From the NCBI RefSeq assembly GCF_045679545.1, contig NZ_CP166194.1:2294001-2358000 (forward strand): a stretch of 64,000 bases of DNA, in the 5' to 3' direction. The stretch comes from Enterovibrio sp045679545. GTDB lineage: Bacteria; Pseudomonadota; Gammaproteobacteria; Enterobacterales; Vibrionaceae. The notes beneath the pieces were generated by a model. It saw only the letters and a program-made list of their open reading frames with translations, was not told where the DNA came from and did no database searches. Below, piece by piece: positions 36,457 to 45,522 of this stretch. The position numbers were made by a program, and so were the translations under genes. The first letter of the stretch is position 1, and every line of letters starts with the position of its first letter.

Positions 36457-37797
36457 TCACAATGCGTTTTTGATGGCGCGCTCTAGCGTGCTGACCATCT
36501 GATCTATATGTTTGGATTCCAAAATCAAAGGCGGAGACATGGCAATAATATCGCCCGATGCACGTACTAACACGCCGTCATAGAAACATCGTGTAAACAC
36601 GTCATAGCCGCGTTTTCCAATACATTTTTCGCTGGGCGCAAGCTGAATGCCTGCGATAATGCCGGTATTGCGAACATCTATCACGTTGGCGTGGCTGGCT
36701 AGCGAATGCACGGCATCTTGCCACTCAGTTTCCATTTCACGAGCGTGCTCAAACAGCTTTTCGTCTCGATAAATATTCAGTGAAGCCAGCGCTGCGGCAG
36801 CGGCAACAGGGTGACCCGAATAGGTATAGCCGTGGAAGAATTCAATGGTATCTTCCGGCGCATTCATACAGGTGTTGTAGATGCGCTCACTCACAATCAC
36901 CGCACCCATTGGAATCGCGCCATTGGTTAAGGCTTTCGCAGTGGTGATCATATCTGGCGTCACATCCCAACGCTGTGCAGCAAATGCATCCCCTAGGCGT
37001 CCGAACCCTGTTATCACCTCATCAAATATCAACAAGATGTCATGTTTGAGCGTAATTTCACGCAATCGCTTCAAATAGCCTGCCGGTGGTAACACCACAC
37101 CACCCGAGCCCGACATGGGCTCAACAATGACAGCAGCAATGTTTTCAGCGCCATGCAAGGCAATCAACTGTTCCAGCGCGTCGGCTTTTTCAATGCCGTG
37201 TTCCGGTAACCCTTTTGAAAACGCATTTTTCTGCATATCTAGGGTATGAGGAAGGTGCGCCACACTCGGTAAAAGCTGGCCATTAAAGGCTTTACGGTTG
37301 TTGACCATGCCACCAACTGAAATGCCACCAAATCCTGTGCCGTGATAGCCCAATTCGCGTCCAATCAACATAGTGCGATTGGCATGACCACGGGCGCGTT
37401 GATAAGCCAGCGCAATCTTCAGCGCGGTATCCGCTGACTCAGAGCCAGAGTTGGTGAAAAACACACGATTAAGATCGCCCGGTGCCATTTCTGCCAAACG
37501 TTCTGCCAACTCAAAAGGCAAAGGGTGTCCCATCTGGAACGTCGGTGCATAGTCAAGTTCCGAAATTTGACGGCTTACCGCCTCAGAAATCTCAGGTCGG
37601 CTATGTCCCGCATTACAACACCAAAGCCCCGCTGTCGCATCGAGCACGGAATTGCCTTCAACATCCTCGTAATACATGCCTTTCGCTTTTGCGAGCAAAC
37701 GGGGCGTGGATTTATATTGGCGGTTTGCAGTGAAAGGCATCCAGAAATTATCCAGACTCGCTCCCTCGTTTTGTGGTTTTTGCACTGCCATAGTCAA
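36457..37797 (-). CDS. Omega-amino acid-pyruvate aminotransferase (class III)
   Basis: This 446-residue PLP aminotransferase of the class III (ornithine/omega-amino acid) family probably moves the amino group of beta-alanine or a related omega-amino acid to pyruvate. TNSGSESADTALKIAL binds the cofactor phosphate, LLIFDEVITGFGRLG carries the PLP Asp, and TTAKALTNGAIPMGAV contains the Schiff-base Lys. It is immediately upstream of mmsA, which would use the semialdehyde product. It starts at ATG 37797, or the next ATG, and faces the puuC-like gene divergently. GABA or putrescine use cannot be excluded. Confidence 0.88.
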   Translation of the reverse strand: MTMAVQKPQNEGASLDNFWMPFTANRQYKSTPRLLAKAKGMYYEDVEGNSVLDATAGLWCCNAGHSRPEISEAVSRQISELDYAPTFQMGHPLPFELAERLAEMAPGDLNRVFFTNSGSESADTALKIALAYQRARGHANRTMLIGRELGYHGTGFGGISVGGMVNNRKAFNGQLLPSVAHLPHTLDMQKNAFSKGLPEHGIEKADALEQLIALHGAENIAAVIVEPMSGSGGVVLPPAGYLKRLREITLKHDILLIFDEVITGFGRLGDAFAAQRWDVTPDMITTAKALTNGAIPMGAVIVSERIYNTCMNAPEDTIEFFHGYTYSGHPVAAAAALASLNIYRDEKLFEHAREMETEWQDAVHSLASHANVIDVRNTGIIAGIQLAPSEKCIGKRGYDVFTRCFYDGVLVRASGDIIAMSPPLILESKHIDQMVSTLERAIKNAL

Positions 37798-37991
37798 GTA
37801 TCCTTACATGCCGTCATTGTTGTTAATGAGTTGTTACTTGGTGAGCAATATTTGCAATACTATGTCAAATATAACGAACAGTAAATGGGTTGTGTTCAAT
37901 ATAAAAACAATTAATCGCACCATTTGTAAAATATTTTGAAATAGTGCACAGTGGCAAAATATCAGCATTTAACATGGACTAAGGGGCAGAT

Positions 37992-39488
37992 ATGACTTCT
38001 CGCACATCACGTGAAGATTGGGAATCACTCGCGGCAAGGCTAGAGATAAAGGGGCAAGCTTTCATCAATGGTGAACGTCAAGATGCCATTTCTGGTGATA
38101 CCTTTGCATGTATCAGCCCCATTGATGGCCGCACACTGGTAAATGTTGCCAGTTGCGATTTAGATGATGCCAATCTGGCGGTCGCCAATGCCCGTGAAAC
38201 ATTCGAATCTGGCGTGTGGGCGCACCTGCCGCCAGCTGAAAGAAAAAAAGTCGTGATCCGCTTTGCTGAACTGATTGAAGAAAACGGTGACGAGCTGGCG
38301 CTTCTCGAAACCCTCGATATGGGGAAACCCATCCGTTATTCAAAAGCTGTTGATGTAAACGGCGCGGCACGCGCGATACGCTGGTCAGGCGAAGCGGTTG
38401 ATAAGATCTACGACGAGCTCGCCCCTACGCCTCACAACGAAATCGGCATGGTCACCCGCGAGCCTATTGGTGTTGTCGCCGCCATTGTGCCGTGGAACTT
38501 CCCTATGCTGATGGCATGTTGGAAACTCGGCCCTGCCTTGGCTTCCGGCAACTCTGTCATATTGAAACCCTCAGAAAAATCACCACTGACTGCCATTCGA
38601 TTAGGCGAATTAGCCCTAGAAGCAGGCATGCCAAAAGGCGTGCTGAACGTGCTTCCCGGTTATGGGCACACGGTGGGCAAAGCCCTCGCCTTGCACATGG
38701 ATGTCGATACGCTGGTGTTCACGGGTTCGACCAAAATTGCCAAGCAACTGATGATCTACGCGGGCGAATCGAACATGAAACGTGTTTGGCTCGAAGCGGG
38801 CGGCAAAAGCCCGAACATTGTCTTTGCTGATGCACCAGACTTAGATGCCGCTGCGGCCTCTGCGGCCTCTGCGATTGCGTTTAACCAAGGTGAAGTATGT
38901 ACTGCGGGCTCTCGCTTACTGGTTGAAGCTTCAATCAAAGATGTCTTTGTTGAAAAAGTCATTAAGCACCTAAAAGATTGGCAACCGGGTCACCCGCTTG
39001 ACCCTGAAACACAAGTGGGTGCGGTGGTGGATCAACAGCAATTGGACACTGTGCTGAGCTACATCGAAAAAGGGACACAAGGCGGCGCGACCATGGTGTG
39101 CGGTGGGAATCGTGTTATGCCAGAAACCGGTGGACTATTCGTCCAACCCACGGTGTTTGATAATGTGAGCAATGAAATGCCCATCGCTCGCGAAGAAATC
39201 TTCGGTCCTGTCCTGTCTGTCATCACGTTTGAGACGCCAGAACAAGCCATCGCTATTGCCAATGACACCGACTATGGCCTTGCTGCTGCGGTTTGGACAT
39301 CAGACATTTCCAAAGCCCACAAAACCGCCAAAGCACTGCGCACGGGTATGGTGTGGATTAATCATTACGATGGTGGTGACATGACCGCACCGTTTGGCGG
39401 CTATAAGCAATCCGGTAATGGACGTGATAAGTCACTACACGCCTTTGAAAAATACACCGAAGTCAAAGCGACTTGGATTGCGTTGTAG
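37992..39488 (+). CDS. puuC: PuuC-like aldehyde dehydrogenase
   Basis: This NAD(P)-dependent aldehyde dehydrogenase probably oxidises gamma-glutamyl-gamma-aminobutyraldehyde in putrescine breakdown. The 498-residue protein has VPWNFPMLMACWKLGPALA, FTGSTKIAKQLM, the catalytic Glu in LEAGGKSPN and the catalytic Cys in QGEVCTAGSRLL. The size and N-terminus match PuuC of E. coli (495). The start is ATG at 37992, behind AAGGGG. It is divergent from the aminotransferase operon and has its own terminator. Other amino-aldehydes could also be substrates. Confidence 0.88.
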   Translation: MTSRTSREDWESLAARLEIKGQAFINGERQDAISGDTFACISPIDGRTLVNVASCDLDDANLAVANARETFESGVWAHLPPAERKKVVIRFAELIEENGDELALLETLDMGKPIRYSKAVDVNGAARAIRWSGEAVDKIYDELAPTPHNEIGMVTREPIGVVAAIVPWNFPMLMACWKLGPALASGNSVILKPSEKSPLTAIRLGELALEAGMPKGVLNVLPGYGHTVGKALALHMDVDTLVFTGSTKIAKQLMIYAGESNMKRVWLEAGGKSPNIVFADAPDLDAAAASAASAIAFNQGEVCTAGSRLLVEASIKDVFVEKVIKHLKDWQPGHPLDPETQVGAVVDQQQLDTVLSYIEKGTQGGATMVCGGNRVMPETGGLFVQPTVFDNVSNEMPIAREEIFGPVLSVITFETPEQAIAIANDTDYGLAAAVWTSDISKAHKTAKALRTGMVWINHYDGGDMTAPFGGYKQSGNGRDKSLHAFEKYTEVKATWIAL

Positions 39489-39509
39489 CATTAGCCTCAC
39501 TCGAATAGA

Positions 39510-39542
39510 AAAAGGGCATTGATATTCAATGCCCTTTTTTTG
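39510..39542 (+). terminator. Terminator of puuC-like gene
   Basis: AAAGGGCATTGA-TAT-TCAATGCCC followed by seven or more T residues, about 22 nt after the stop codon. Confidence 0.92.
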
Positions 39543-39659
39543 AGATACGACTCTGAGTGTGGATTGGCAACAAGAAACGTCTATCTCTTATTGTTCGCTC
39601 TCGCACTGACTTGCTCTTACCTGCTCTTTCTCAACACTCGCAACTCGTCATCTTGCTCT

Positions 39660-40877
39660 TTATTCCGCTAACGCCGTCGTGATCACAATCTTGCTTTCCA
39701 AGGTTTTGTGTACCGGACATTTATCAGCGATTTCAAGCAAGCGCTGGCGTTCTTGTTCCGTCAGATCCCCCACCAGCTCAATGGTGCGCGACAAGACTTC
39801 CACTTTTGAATGATCATCATCGCAGTGCTCACAATCTTCACCATATTGACGACTGTGTGACAACGTGACTTTCACATCATCCAGCGGTAGCTTTTTACGA
39901 TTGGCGTACATTCGAATGGTCATCGAGGTACACGCCCCCAGCCCCGCAAGCAAATGCTCATAAGGATCAGGACCCAAATTGTCACCGCCAAAATCTACGG
40001 GCTCATCCGCAAACCACTGATGATGATCAGTCTGAATAGTACGGGTAAACGCCTTATTGTGTTCGGTCACCAACACGTCGCCCCGCGCTACAGGCACACT
40101 TGCCGTTTTGATAGGCGATGCAACATCAATGTAGCGGTGTGACCAAGCCGCAATAAGCTCAGCCACATATTGGGCGTCGTCTTTGTTCGTGAGCAAGTGA
40201 TCTGCGGTATCTAAAGTCACAAAGCTTTTAGGGTGCTTAGCACGGGAATATATTTTCTCCGCCTCTTTGATCAACACAATGCTGTCGATAGGGGAATGCA
40301 TTACAAGCAAAGGAACACGCAGGTTTTCAATGTCATTGTTTTCGGCGCGAATATCGTCCAAGAACTGCTTCTTAATCGTAAACGGACGACCCGCCAGCAT
40401 CAGTGCAGCCTCACCGTCTGCTTCAATGGTTTCAACGTGTGCAGCAAACTGCTTGGATACATGATCGGCATCTGCCGGCGCGCCAATGGTTGCCACTGCA
40501 GAGACCTCTGGAATGTGTTGAGCCGCAGACAATACTGCGCGTCCACCCAAGCTGTGGCCAATGAGCAACAAAGGCGCTTCATAGTTATCACGCAGGAAAT
40601 CCGCAGCAGCAACCAGATCATTCACATTGGATGAGAAGTTGGTGTTGGCAAAATCGCCGTCACTGCCACCAAGACCTGTGAAATCAAACCGCAAAACGGC
40701 AAACCCAATATTCACCAGTGCACGAGAGATACGGGATGCCGCAGCAACGTCTTTACCACAGGTAAAACAGTGCGCAAAAAGCGCGTAGCCACGAGCAGCA
40801 TGCTCCGGTGTTTCCAGCATACCCGCGAGCACATGATTGCCACTGACAAAGGTGACTTTACTTCGTTTTCCAGCCAT
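39660..40877 (-). CDS. Alpha/beta hydrolase-OsmC fusion protein
   Basis: This 405-residue protein joins two enzymes. Residues about 1-255 form an alpha/beta hydrolase with nucleophile elbow IGHSLGGRA, and a catalytic His is likely in TADHLLTN. Residues about 270-400 form an OsmC-like peroxide-reducing domain with its two Cys, in LGACTSMTIRMYA and DKCPVHKTL. Such fusions are known in several proteobacteria. A role in organic or lipid peroxide removal is suggested by OsmC chemistry, but the hydrolase substrate is unknown. A CEHCDDDH segment in the OsmC part could bind metal. It starts at ATG 40877, with AGGAGAGC upstream. Confidence 0.9.
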   Translation of the reverse strand: MAGKRSKVTFVSGNHVLAGMLETPEHAARGYALFAHCFTCGKDVAAASRISRALVNIGFAVLRFDFTGLGGSDGDFANTNFSSNVNDLVAAADFLRDNYEAPLLLIGHSLGGRAVLSAAQHIPEVSAVATIGAPADADHVSKQFAAHVETIEADGEAALMLAGRPFTIKKQFLDDIRAENNDIENLRVPLLVMHSPIDSIVLIKEAEKIYSRAKHPKSFVTLDTADHLLTNKDDAQYVAELIAAWSHRYIDVASPIKTASVPVARGDVLVTEHNKAFTRTIQTDHHQWFADEPVDFGGDNLGPDPYEHLLAGLGACTSMTIRMYANRKKLPLDDVKVTLSHSRQYGEDCEHCDDDHSKVEVLSRTIELVGDLTEQERQRLLEIADKCPVHKTLESKIVITTALAE

Positions 40878-40983
40878 TTAGCTCTCCTGATGAGTTCACA
40901 GATAGTATTCGCTATAACCTGCATCGCAACATACAAGGCTACCACTCACTCAATAGACCGGGATGACGAGAAAAGTATGACAA

Positions 40984-41011
40984 CGTGCCTTTCATTTAAA
41001 TGAGAGGCACG
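40984..41011 (-). terminator. Long hairpin after the first puuB-like gene
   Basis: CGTGCCTTTCATTT and AAATGAGAGGCACG form a 14-bp stem with one G-U pair. On the minus strand it lies about 26 nt after the oxidase stop; the T-run is poor, so it may be a weak terminator or an mRNA-stabilising hairpin. Confidence 0.55.
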
Positions 41012-41036
41012 CTAAGACTGAAAAATTGCAGTGGCT

Positions 41037-42341
41037 TTATTGCAGGGCTTCTTTGATCTTGTGGTACGTCATGCCAATCGCCAGCAGTGGGGAGCGCAAC
41101 AAAGGCCCGCCTGGAAACGTCATGTGCTTCACTTTGGCAAACACATCAAAGCGCTCTGCTGTGCCGGAGATGGCTTCGGCAACTACCTTGCCTGCCATAT
41201 GCGTCGCGTTCACACCATGGCCTGAGTAAGCTTGTGCATAAAAGATATTAGGTGCATCGGGTAAACGGCCAATCTGCGGTAATCGATTCGCACCAATACC
41301 AATCATACCGCCCCACTCAAAGTCGATTTTCACACCATTGAGTTGTGGAAAAACGCGCTCTAAGTTTGGCAATAACGCGCCCGTGATGTCTTTCGGATCC
41401 TTGCCTGAATAGGTACACAACCCACCAAACAACAAACGGTTATCGCCAGAAAGGTGATAATAATCAAGCGCCATACTCAGGTCGGCAAAGGCCATATTCT
41501 TCGGGATCGTACTGCGAATTTGCTCATCGTTCAGGGGCTCAGTCGCGATAATATAACTCCCTGCAGGAAGCACCTTACCACCGACATATGATTCCAACTT
41601 GTGACCAATATACGCGTTGCCCGCCAACAACAGATACTGACACGTCACCTGTCCCTTGTCGGTTTTCACGACCGGCTTATCGCCTTTGATGATTTCAATC
41701 GCTGCGCTGTCTTCAAAAAACTGCACACCGAGGCTCGCCGCCGCTGCTGCTTCCCCGGTCACGAGATTGAGTGGATGCAGATGGCCACTGCCCATATCAA
41801 GCATGCCGCCAATATAGCGATCTGAACCAATCACCTCAGACAGCGACGCTTTATCCAGCATACGAATTTCATGGGCGTATCCGCTTTGCTTTAATCCATT
41901 GAAATCGTCTTCGAGCTCTTTCATGTGCGATGGCTTTAATGCCAGATCGCAATAGCCCATGGTGAGATCGCAATCAATGTTAAACGCACCAACGCGATCT
42001 TTAACGATCTCAACCGCTTCCACGCCCATCTGATTAATCGCTTCAACACCGTCTTTGCCAATCTGATTGGTAAATTGCTCAATGCCATGGCCAATACCGC
42101 GGATCAGTTCACCGCCGTTCCGTCCTGACGCGCCCCAACCGATTTTATTGGCTTCTAACACAACCACAGAATAGCCACGCAAGGCGAGCTCAATCGCACT
42201 GTTCACGCCACTGAATCCACCGCCGACAATACAGATATCGGCCGTTAACGACTCGGTGAGTTCAGGATATCGTTGCGGATACTTCGCAGTGGCTGCGTAG
42301 TAAGACTGTGTATGCGCTAGTTTTGACGACGTAGAACCCAT
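41037..42341 (-). CDS. puuB: FAD-dependent amine oxidoreductase, PuuB-like (copy 1)
   Basis: This DAO-family flavoenzyme probably oxidises gamma-glutamylputrescine or a related amine to the aldehyde. The start is taken as ATG at 42341, giving 434 residues; GGGTG lies upstream. The FAD-binding ADICIVGGGFSGVNSAIELA is at about residue 35, with GWGASGRNGGE following. A late motif, YAQAYSGHGVNATHMAGKVVAEA, is typical of PuuB/glycine-oxidase-like proteins. A second family member lies at 43341-44669, with the putative regulator between them. Confidence 0.87.
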   Translation of the reverse strand: MGSTSSKLAHTQSYYAATAKYPQRYPELTESLTADICIVGGGFSGVNSAIELALRGYSVVVLEANKIGWGASGRNGGELIRGIGHGIEQFTNQIGKDGVEAINQMGVEAVEIVKDRVGAFNIDCDLTMGYCDLALKPSHMKELEDDFNGLKQSGYAHEIRMLDKASLSEVIGSDRYIGGMLDMGSGHLHPLNLVTGEAAAAASLGVQFFEDSAAIEIIKGDKPVVKTDKGQVTCQYLLLAGNAYIGHKLESYVGGKVLPAGSYIIATEPLNDEQIRSTIPKNMAFADLSMALDYYHLSGDNRLLFGGLCTYSGKDPKDITGALLPNLERVFPQLNGVKIDFEWGGMIGIGANRLPQIGRLPDAPNIFYAQAYSGHGVNATHMAGKVVAEAISGTAERFDVFAKVKHMTFPGGPLLRSPLLAIGMTYHKIKEALQ

Positions 42342-42403
42342 GAAAAGCACCCAATGTAAAATATAATTAACAAAGACTAACGTATTCTCTATACCAAGGT
42401 GAA

Positions 42404-42607
42404 GTGGAAAATATACACATTGAGTATTTGAATGATAATCTTCTGGGCGAGATCACTGTGTGTGGTTTACCCACTAATCAGTTGACAAATCTTGCTGCTC
42501 TGATGAAGAACATCGCGCCTCAATACCCAACAGCTCACATATATGATGATGCATATTTTTTACATTATGCAGAGACCATCACAAAACACTTGATTCCCTC
42601 GGACTAA
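42404..42607 (+). CDS. Small hypothetical protein between puuB and puuR-like genes
   Basis: This is a 67-residue open frame starting at GTG 42404, with sequence MENIHIEYLNDNLLGEITVC at its N-terminus. I recognise no domain; there is no signal peptide. The potential ribosome site (AAGGTG) is too close to the GTG, so the start is doubtful. It lies between two polyamine genes and reads toward the regulator, 70 nt before it. It may be a real small gene or a chance ORF. Confidence 0.35.
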   Translation: MENIHIEYLNDNLLGEITVCGLPTNQLTNLAALMKNIAPQYPTAHIYDDAYFLHYAETITKHLIPSD

Positions 42608-42677
42608 GAAGTAGGATCGCTCGTTCAAAATCTATTACATTAGTTAAAGAACCATTGAGTGTGAGGAGAGCGAGACA

Positions 42678-43226
42678 TTGGATATTGGTGCAAACCTAAA
42701 AGCAGTAAGAAAAAGTCGTGGATTATCTCAGCGTGAATTGGCGAAACGCGCAGGTGTCACAAACAGCACTATCTCAATGATTGAAAAAAACAGCGTCAGC
42801 CCTTCTGTCAGTTCTCTCAAAAAAGTATTGTCCGGAATTCCTCTGTCCCTTGTGGAGTTTTTCTCTACCGATATCGGCCAAACTGAATCTGCCCCCGTGA
42901 TCTATCGCCAAGAAGATTTGCTAGAGATCGGATCCAATGGTGTCTCAATGAAGGTGGTGGGCAAAGCCTTCCCGAATCGCGCGCTATCTGTCTTGTCCGA
43001 AATCTACCCGCCTGGAACTAACTCAGGCGACGACATGCTTCAGCATGAAGGTGAAGAAGCTGGACTGGTCATTGAGGGAAAATTGGAACTCACTGTTGGT
43101 GATGACATTTATGTGCTCGAGGTTGGCGATAGCTACTACTTCGACAGTAACCGCCCCCACCGTTTTGCCAATCCATTTGAAGAAACTTGCCGCCTATTTA
43201 GCGCAACCACGCCAGCAAATTTCTGA
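42678..43226 (+). CDS. puuR: PuuR-like HTH-cupin transcription regulator
   Basis: This 182-residue protein combines an N-terminal XRE-type helix-turn-helix (about residues 6-60, SQRELAKRAGVTNSTISMIE) with a C-terminal cupin domain (about 105-180; HEGEEAGLVIEGKLEL and YYFDSNRPHRF). This is the layout of PuuR, the putrescine-sensing repressor of E. coli (185 residues). It probably represses the surrounding puu genes. The start is TTG at 42678, with GAGGAGAG ten nt upstream. A terminator follows. Confidence 0.9.
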   Translation: MDIGANLKAVRKSRGLSQRELAKRAGVTNSTISMIEKNSVSPSVSSLKKVLSGIPLSLVEFFSTDIGQTESAPVIYRQEDLLEIGSNGVSMKVVGKAFPNRALSVLSEIYPPGTNSGDDMLQHEGEEAGLVIEGKLELTVGDDIYVLEVGDSYYFDSNRPHRFANPFEETCRLFSATTPANF

Positions 43227-43269
43227 TAAATCAACGACACCAAGACACACGAAACCAAAACATACACTT

Positions 43270-43308
43270 TGATAAAAAAGCGCCCTTTGTCACGGGCGCT
43301 TTTTGTTT
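43270..43308. terminator. Bidirectional terminator between regulator and second puuB
   Basis: AAAAAAGCGCCC-TTTGTCAC-GGGCGCTTTTT with T-runs on both strands, between two convergent genes. Confidence 0.9.
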
Positions 43309-43340
43309 CTAAAGCCATTTACGCGGGGCTAGCTGCGCCA

Positions 43341-44669
43341 TCAAATCCCGAATTTGTCGCGCACCGTGTAATACCATGCGCCCAATGCTGAGAAAGGCAC
43401 ACTCAGCGCATGACCTCCGGGAAATGGCAGATGCGGCAAGCTCGCAAACGCATCATAGCGCTCTGCTTGCCCGCGCAACACTTCTGACATCAAGCGCCCC
43501 GCCAAATGGGTATAAGTGACACCATGACCACTGCAGCCCTGTGAGTAATAGATATTGCTGCCTATGCGTCCAACCTGCGGCAAACGCGACAAGGTCATCA
43601 AGAAATTCCCTGTCCAGCGATAGTCAATTTTCACATCACTTAACTGTGGGAACGTTTTGAGCATTTTAGGGATAATAATCGCGTCAATGTCGGCAGGATC
43701 GCGCGCACCATAAACCACGCCGCCACCGTAGATGAGTCGCTTGTCGCCAGATAACCGGAAGTAATCCAACAAATAATTACAATCTTCCACACAGTAATCT
43801 TGAGGCAATAAGCTTTTGGCTTGTTCGTCCGTTAGCGGTTCGGTCGTGATCACCTGTGTGCCACAAGGCATCGATTTTGCGCGTAGCTCAGGCATCAATC
43901 CGCCCAGATACGCATTGCCAGCCACAATCAGAAATGATGCGGTGACAGAGCCTTGCTCTGTGAACACTTTAACGGGCTCACCTCGATCAATGCGAATAGC
44001 GGCAGAATGCTCATAGATTTTTCCGCCCAAACTTTCGACAGCAGCCGCTTCGCCGAGTGCGAGGTTAAGCGGATGAATGTGTCCGCCAGACTTATCAAGC
44101 AAGCCGCCCACATAGCGCTCGGTATCAACCACACTGCGAATATCACTTTGATTGAGGATCTCGAGTTGATCGTTTCCATGACGCTCCCACAGCGCTTTTT
44201 GATGTTCAAGTTCGTGCATCTGTTTGGCATTCAGCGCCGCAAACACACCGCCGTTTTTCAAGTCGCATTCAATATTGTATTTCTCAACTCGCTCTCGAAT
44301 GATTTTACCGCCCTCAAACGCCATCTCACCGAAAAGGCGGGCTTTCTCTTTACCCACCGTTTTCTCAATCACGTCGATATCACGGCTATAACTGTTAACA
44401 ATCTGACCGCCATTGCGGCCGGATGCGCCCCAACCCACTCGCGCGGCTTCAAGGATAACCACATTGAAGCCTGCTTCGAGCAAATGCAGGGCTGATGACA
44501 ATCCGGTGTAACCTGCGCCGATGATACACACATCGGCAGTCACATCGTCTTTCAGGGTTTCGTGCAACGGCGAAGGATTGGCAGACGCCGCATAATATGA
44601 CGGCGCATGCTCTAACGCTGCATGTTGCGTACGTTGTTGCGCGCCCATTGAACTTGCTGGTTCCTGCAT
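43341..44669 (-). CDS. puuB: FAD-dependent amine oxidoreductase, PuuB-like (copy 2)
   Basis: This is the second gamma-glutamylputrescine oxidase-like flavoprotein, with 442 residues. I choose ATG at 44669 (MQEPASS) because AGGAACG lies about 9 nt upstream and the longer frame would run into the permease gene. FAD motif ADVCIIGAGYTGLSSALHLL, GWGASGRNGGQIV and the late YYSQGCSGHGVTYTHLAGRL match copy 1. It is 10 nt downstream of the PotI-like permease gene and so is likely co-transcribed with the importer. Whether the two copies differ in substrate cannot be read from the sequence. Confidence 0.88.
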   Translation of the reverse strand: MQEPASSMGAQQRTQHAALEHAPSYYAASANPSPLHETLKDDVTADVCIIGAGYTGLSSALHLLEAGFNVVILEAARVGWGASGRNGGQIVNSYSRDIDVIEKTVGKEKARLFGEMAFEGGKIIRERVEKYNIECDLKNGGVFAALNAKQMHELEHQKALWERHGNDQLEILNQSDIRSVVDTERYVGGLLDKSGGHIHPLNLALGEAAAVESLGGKIYEHSAAIRIDRGEPVKVFTEQGSVTASFLIVAGNAYLGGLMPELRAKSMPCGTQVITTEPLTDEQAKSLLPQDYCVEDCNYLLDYFRLSGDKRLIYGGGVVYGARDPADIDAIIIPKMLKTFPQLSDVKIDYRWTGNFLMTLSRLPQVGRIGSNIYYSQGCSGHGVTYTHLAGRLMSEVLRGQAERYDAFASLPHLPFPGGHALSVPFSALGAWYYTVRDKFGI

Positions 44670-44679
44670 GATGACGTTC

Positions 44680-45522
44680 CTAATGTTGTTCAAGTTCTTG
44701 GCTGATGCGAAGCATTTCTTCCTTCGATTTACGCTCAGCACGGCGAGCGATATACCAAGAAATAAAGGCAAACAACGACACAACCAAAATGATTAAGGTA
44801 GCAAGGGCGTTGATTTTCGGTGACACACCAAGACGCACTGACGAGAACACCACCATAGGTAGCGTGGTTGAACCTGGGCCCGACACGAAACTTGCGATCA
44901 CCAAATCATCGAGGGACAAGCTAAAACTCAGCAGCCAACCTGCCACCAGCGCAGGGGCAATCATAGGCACAGTGATCACGAAGAAGACTTTCAATGGGGT
45001 TGCCCCCAAATCCATGCCTGCTTCTTCAATTGAAAAGTCCAACTCTCGCAAGCGCGATGACACCACTACCGCGACATATGCAGCGCAAAACGTGGAGTGT
45101 GCAATCCACACTGTTGTCATCCCGCGTTCAGCAGGCCAGCCAAACAGCTCGCCCATTTGAACAAACAACAGCAACAAGGAAAGACCAATAATCACATCAG
45201 GCATAACCAGTGGTGCCGTGATCATGTTCGACAAGGTGAGCCGCCCCCATGAGCGCCTAAAACGCGTCATCACAAACGCCGCCAGCGTGCCGATGATCAC
45301 GGCCATGGTAGAGCTGTAAAACGCGATGCGAAGACTGGTCCAAACGGCTTGTAGAATTTGCTCATCTTTAAACAGTTCCACATACCATTTGGTCGAAAAA
45401 CCGCCCCACACCGTCACCAGTTTCGAGCCATTGAACGAGTAAATCACCAAGATCAACATGGGAAGGTAAAGAAACACTAACCCTACCCAAAGCATGACGG
45501 TTGAAAATTGCCAACGTTTCAT
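44680..45522 (-). CDS. potI: Polyamine ABC transporter permease, PotI-like
   Basis: This 280-residue inner-membrane permease has six hydrophobic segments and the EAA-loop pattern EAGMDLGATPLKVFFVITVP. YSFNGSKLVTVWGGFSTKWY near the N-terminus is typical of PotC/PotI. It overlaps the PotH-like gene by 4 nt and is followed by a puuB-like gene, which supports putrescine as cargo over spermidine. Confidence 0.92.
   Translation of the reverse strand: MKRWQFSTVMLWVGLVFLYLPMLILVIYSFNGSKLVTVWGGFSTKWYVELFKDEQILQAVWTSLRIAFYSSTMAVIIGTLAAFVMTRFRRSWGRLTLSNMITAPLVMPDVIIGLSLLLLFVQMGELFGWPAERGMTTVWIAHSTFCAAYVAVVVSSRLRELDFSIEEAGMDLGATPLKVFFVITVPMIAPALVAGWLLSFSLSLDDLVIASFVSGPGSTTLPMVVFSSVRLGVSPKINALATLIILVVSLFAFISWYIARRAERKSKEEMLRISQELEQH

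Noticed and set aside
43953..44495. 180-residue plus-strand ORF opposite the second puuB
   Set aside because: Shadow frame; the minus-strand flavoprotein has a full FAD motif and family length.
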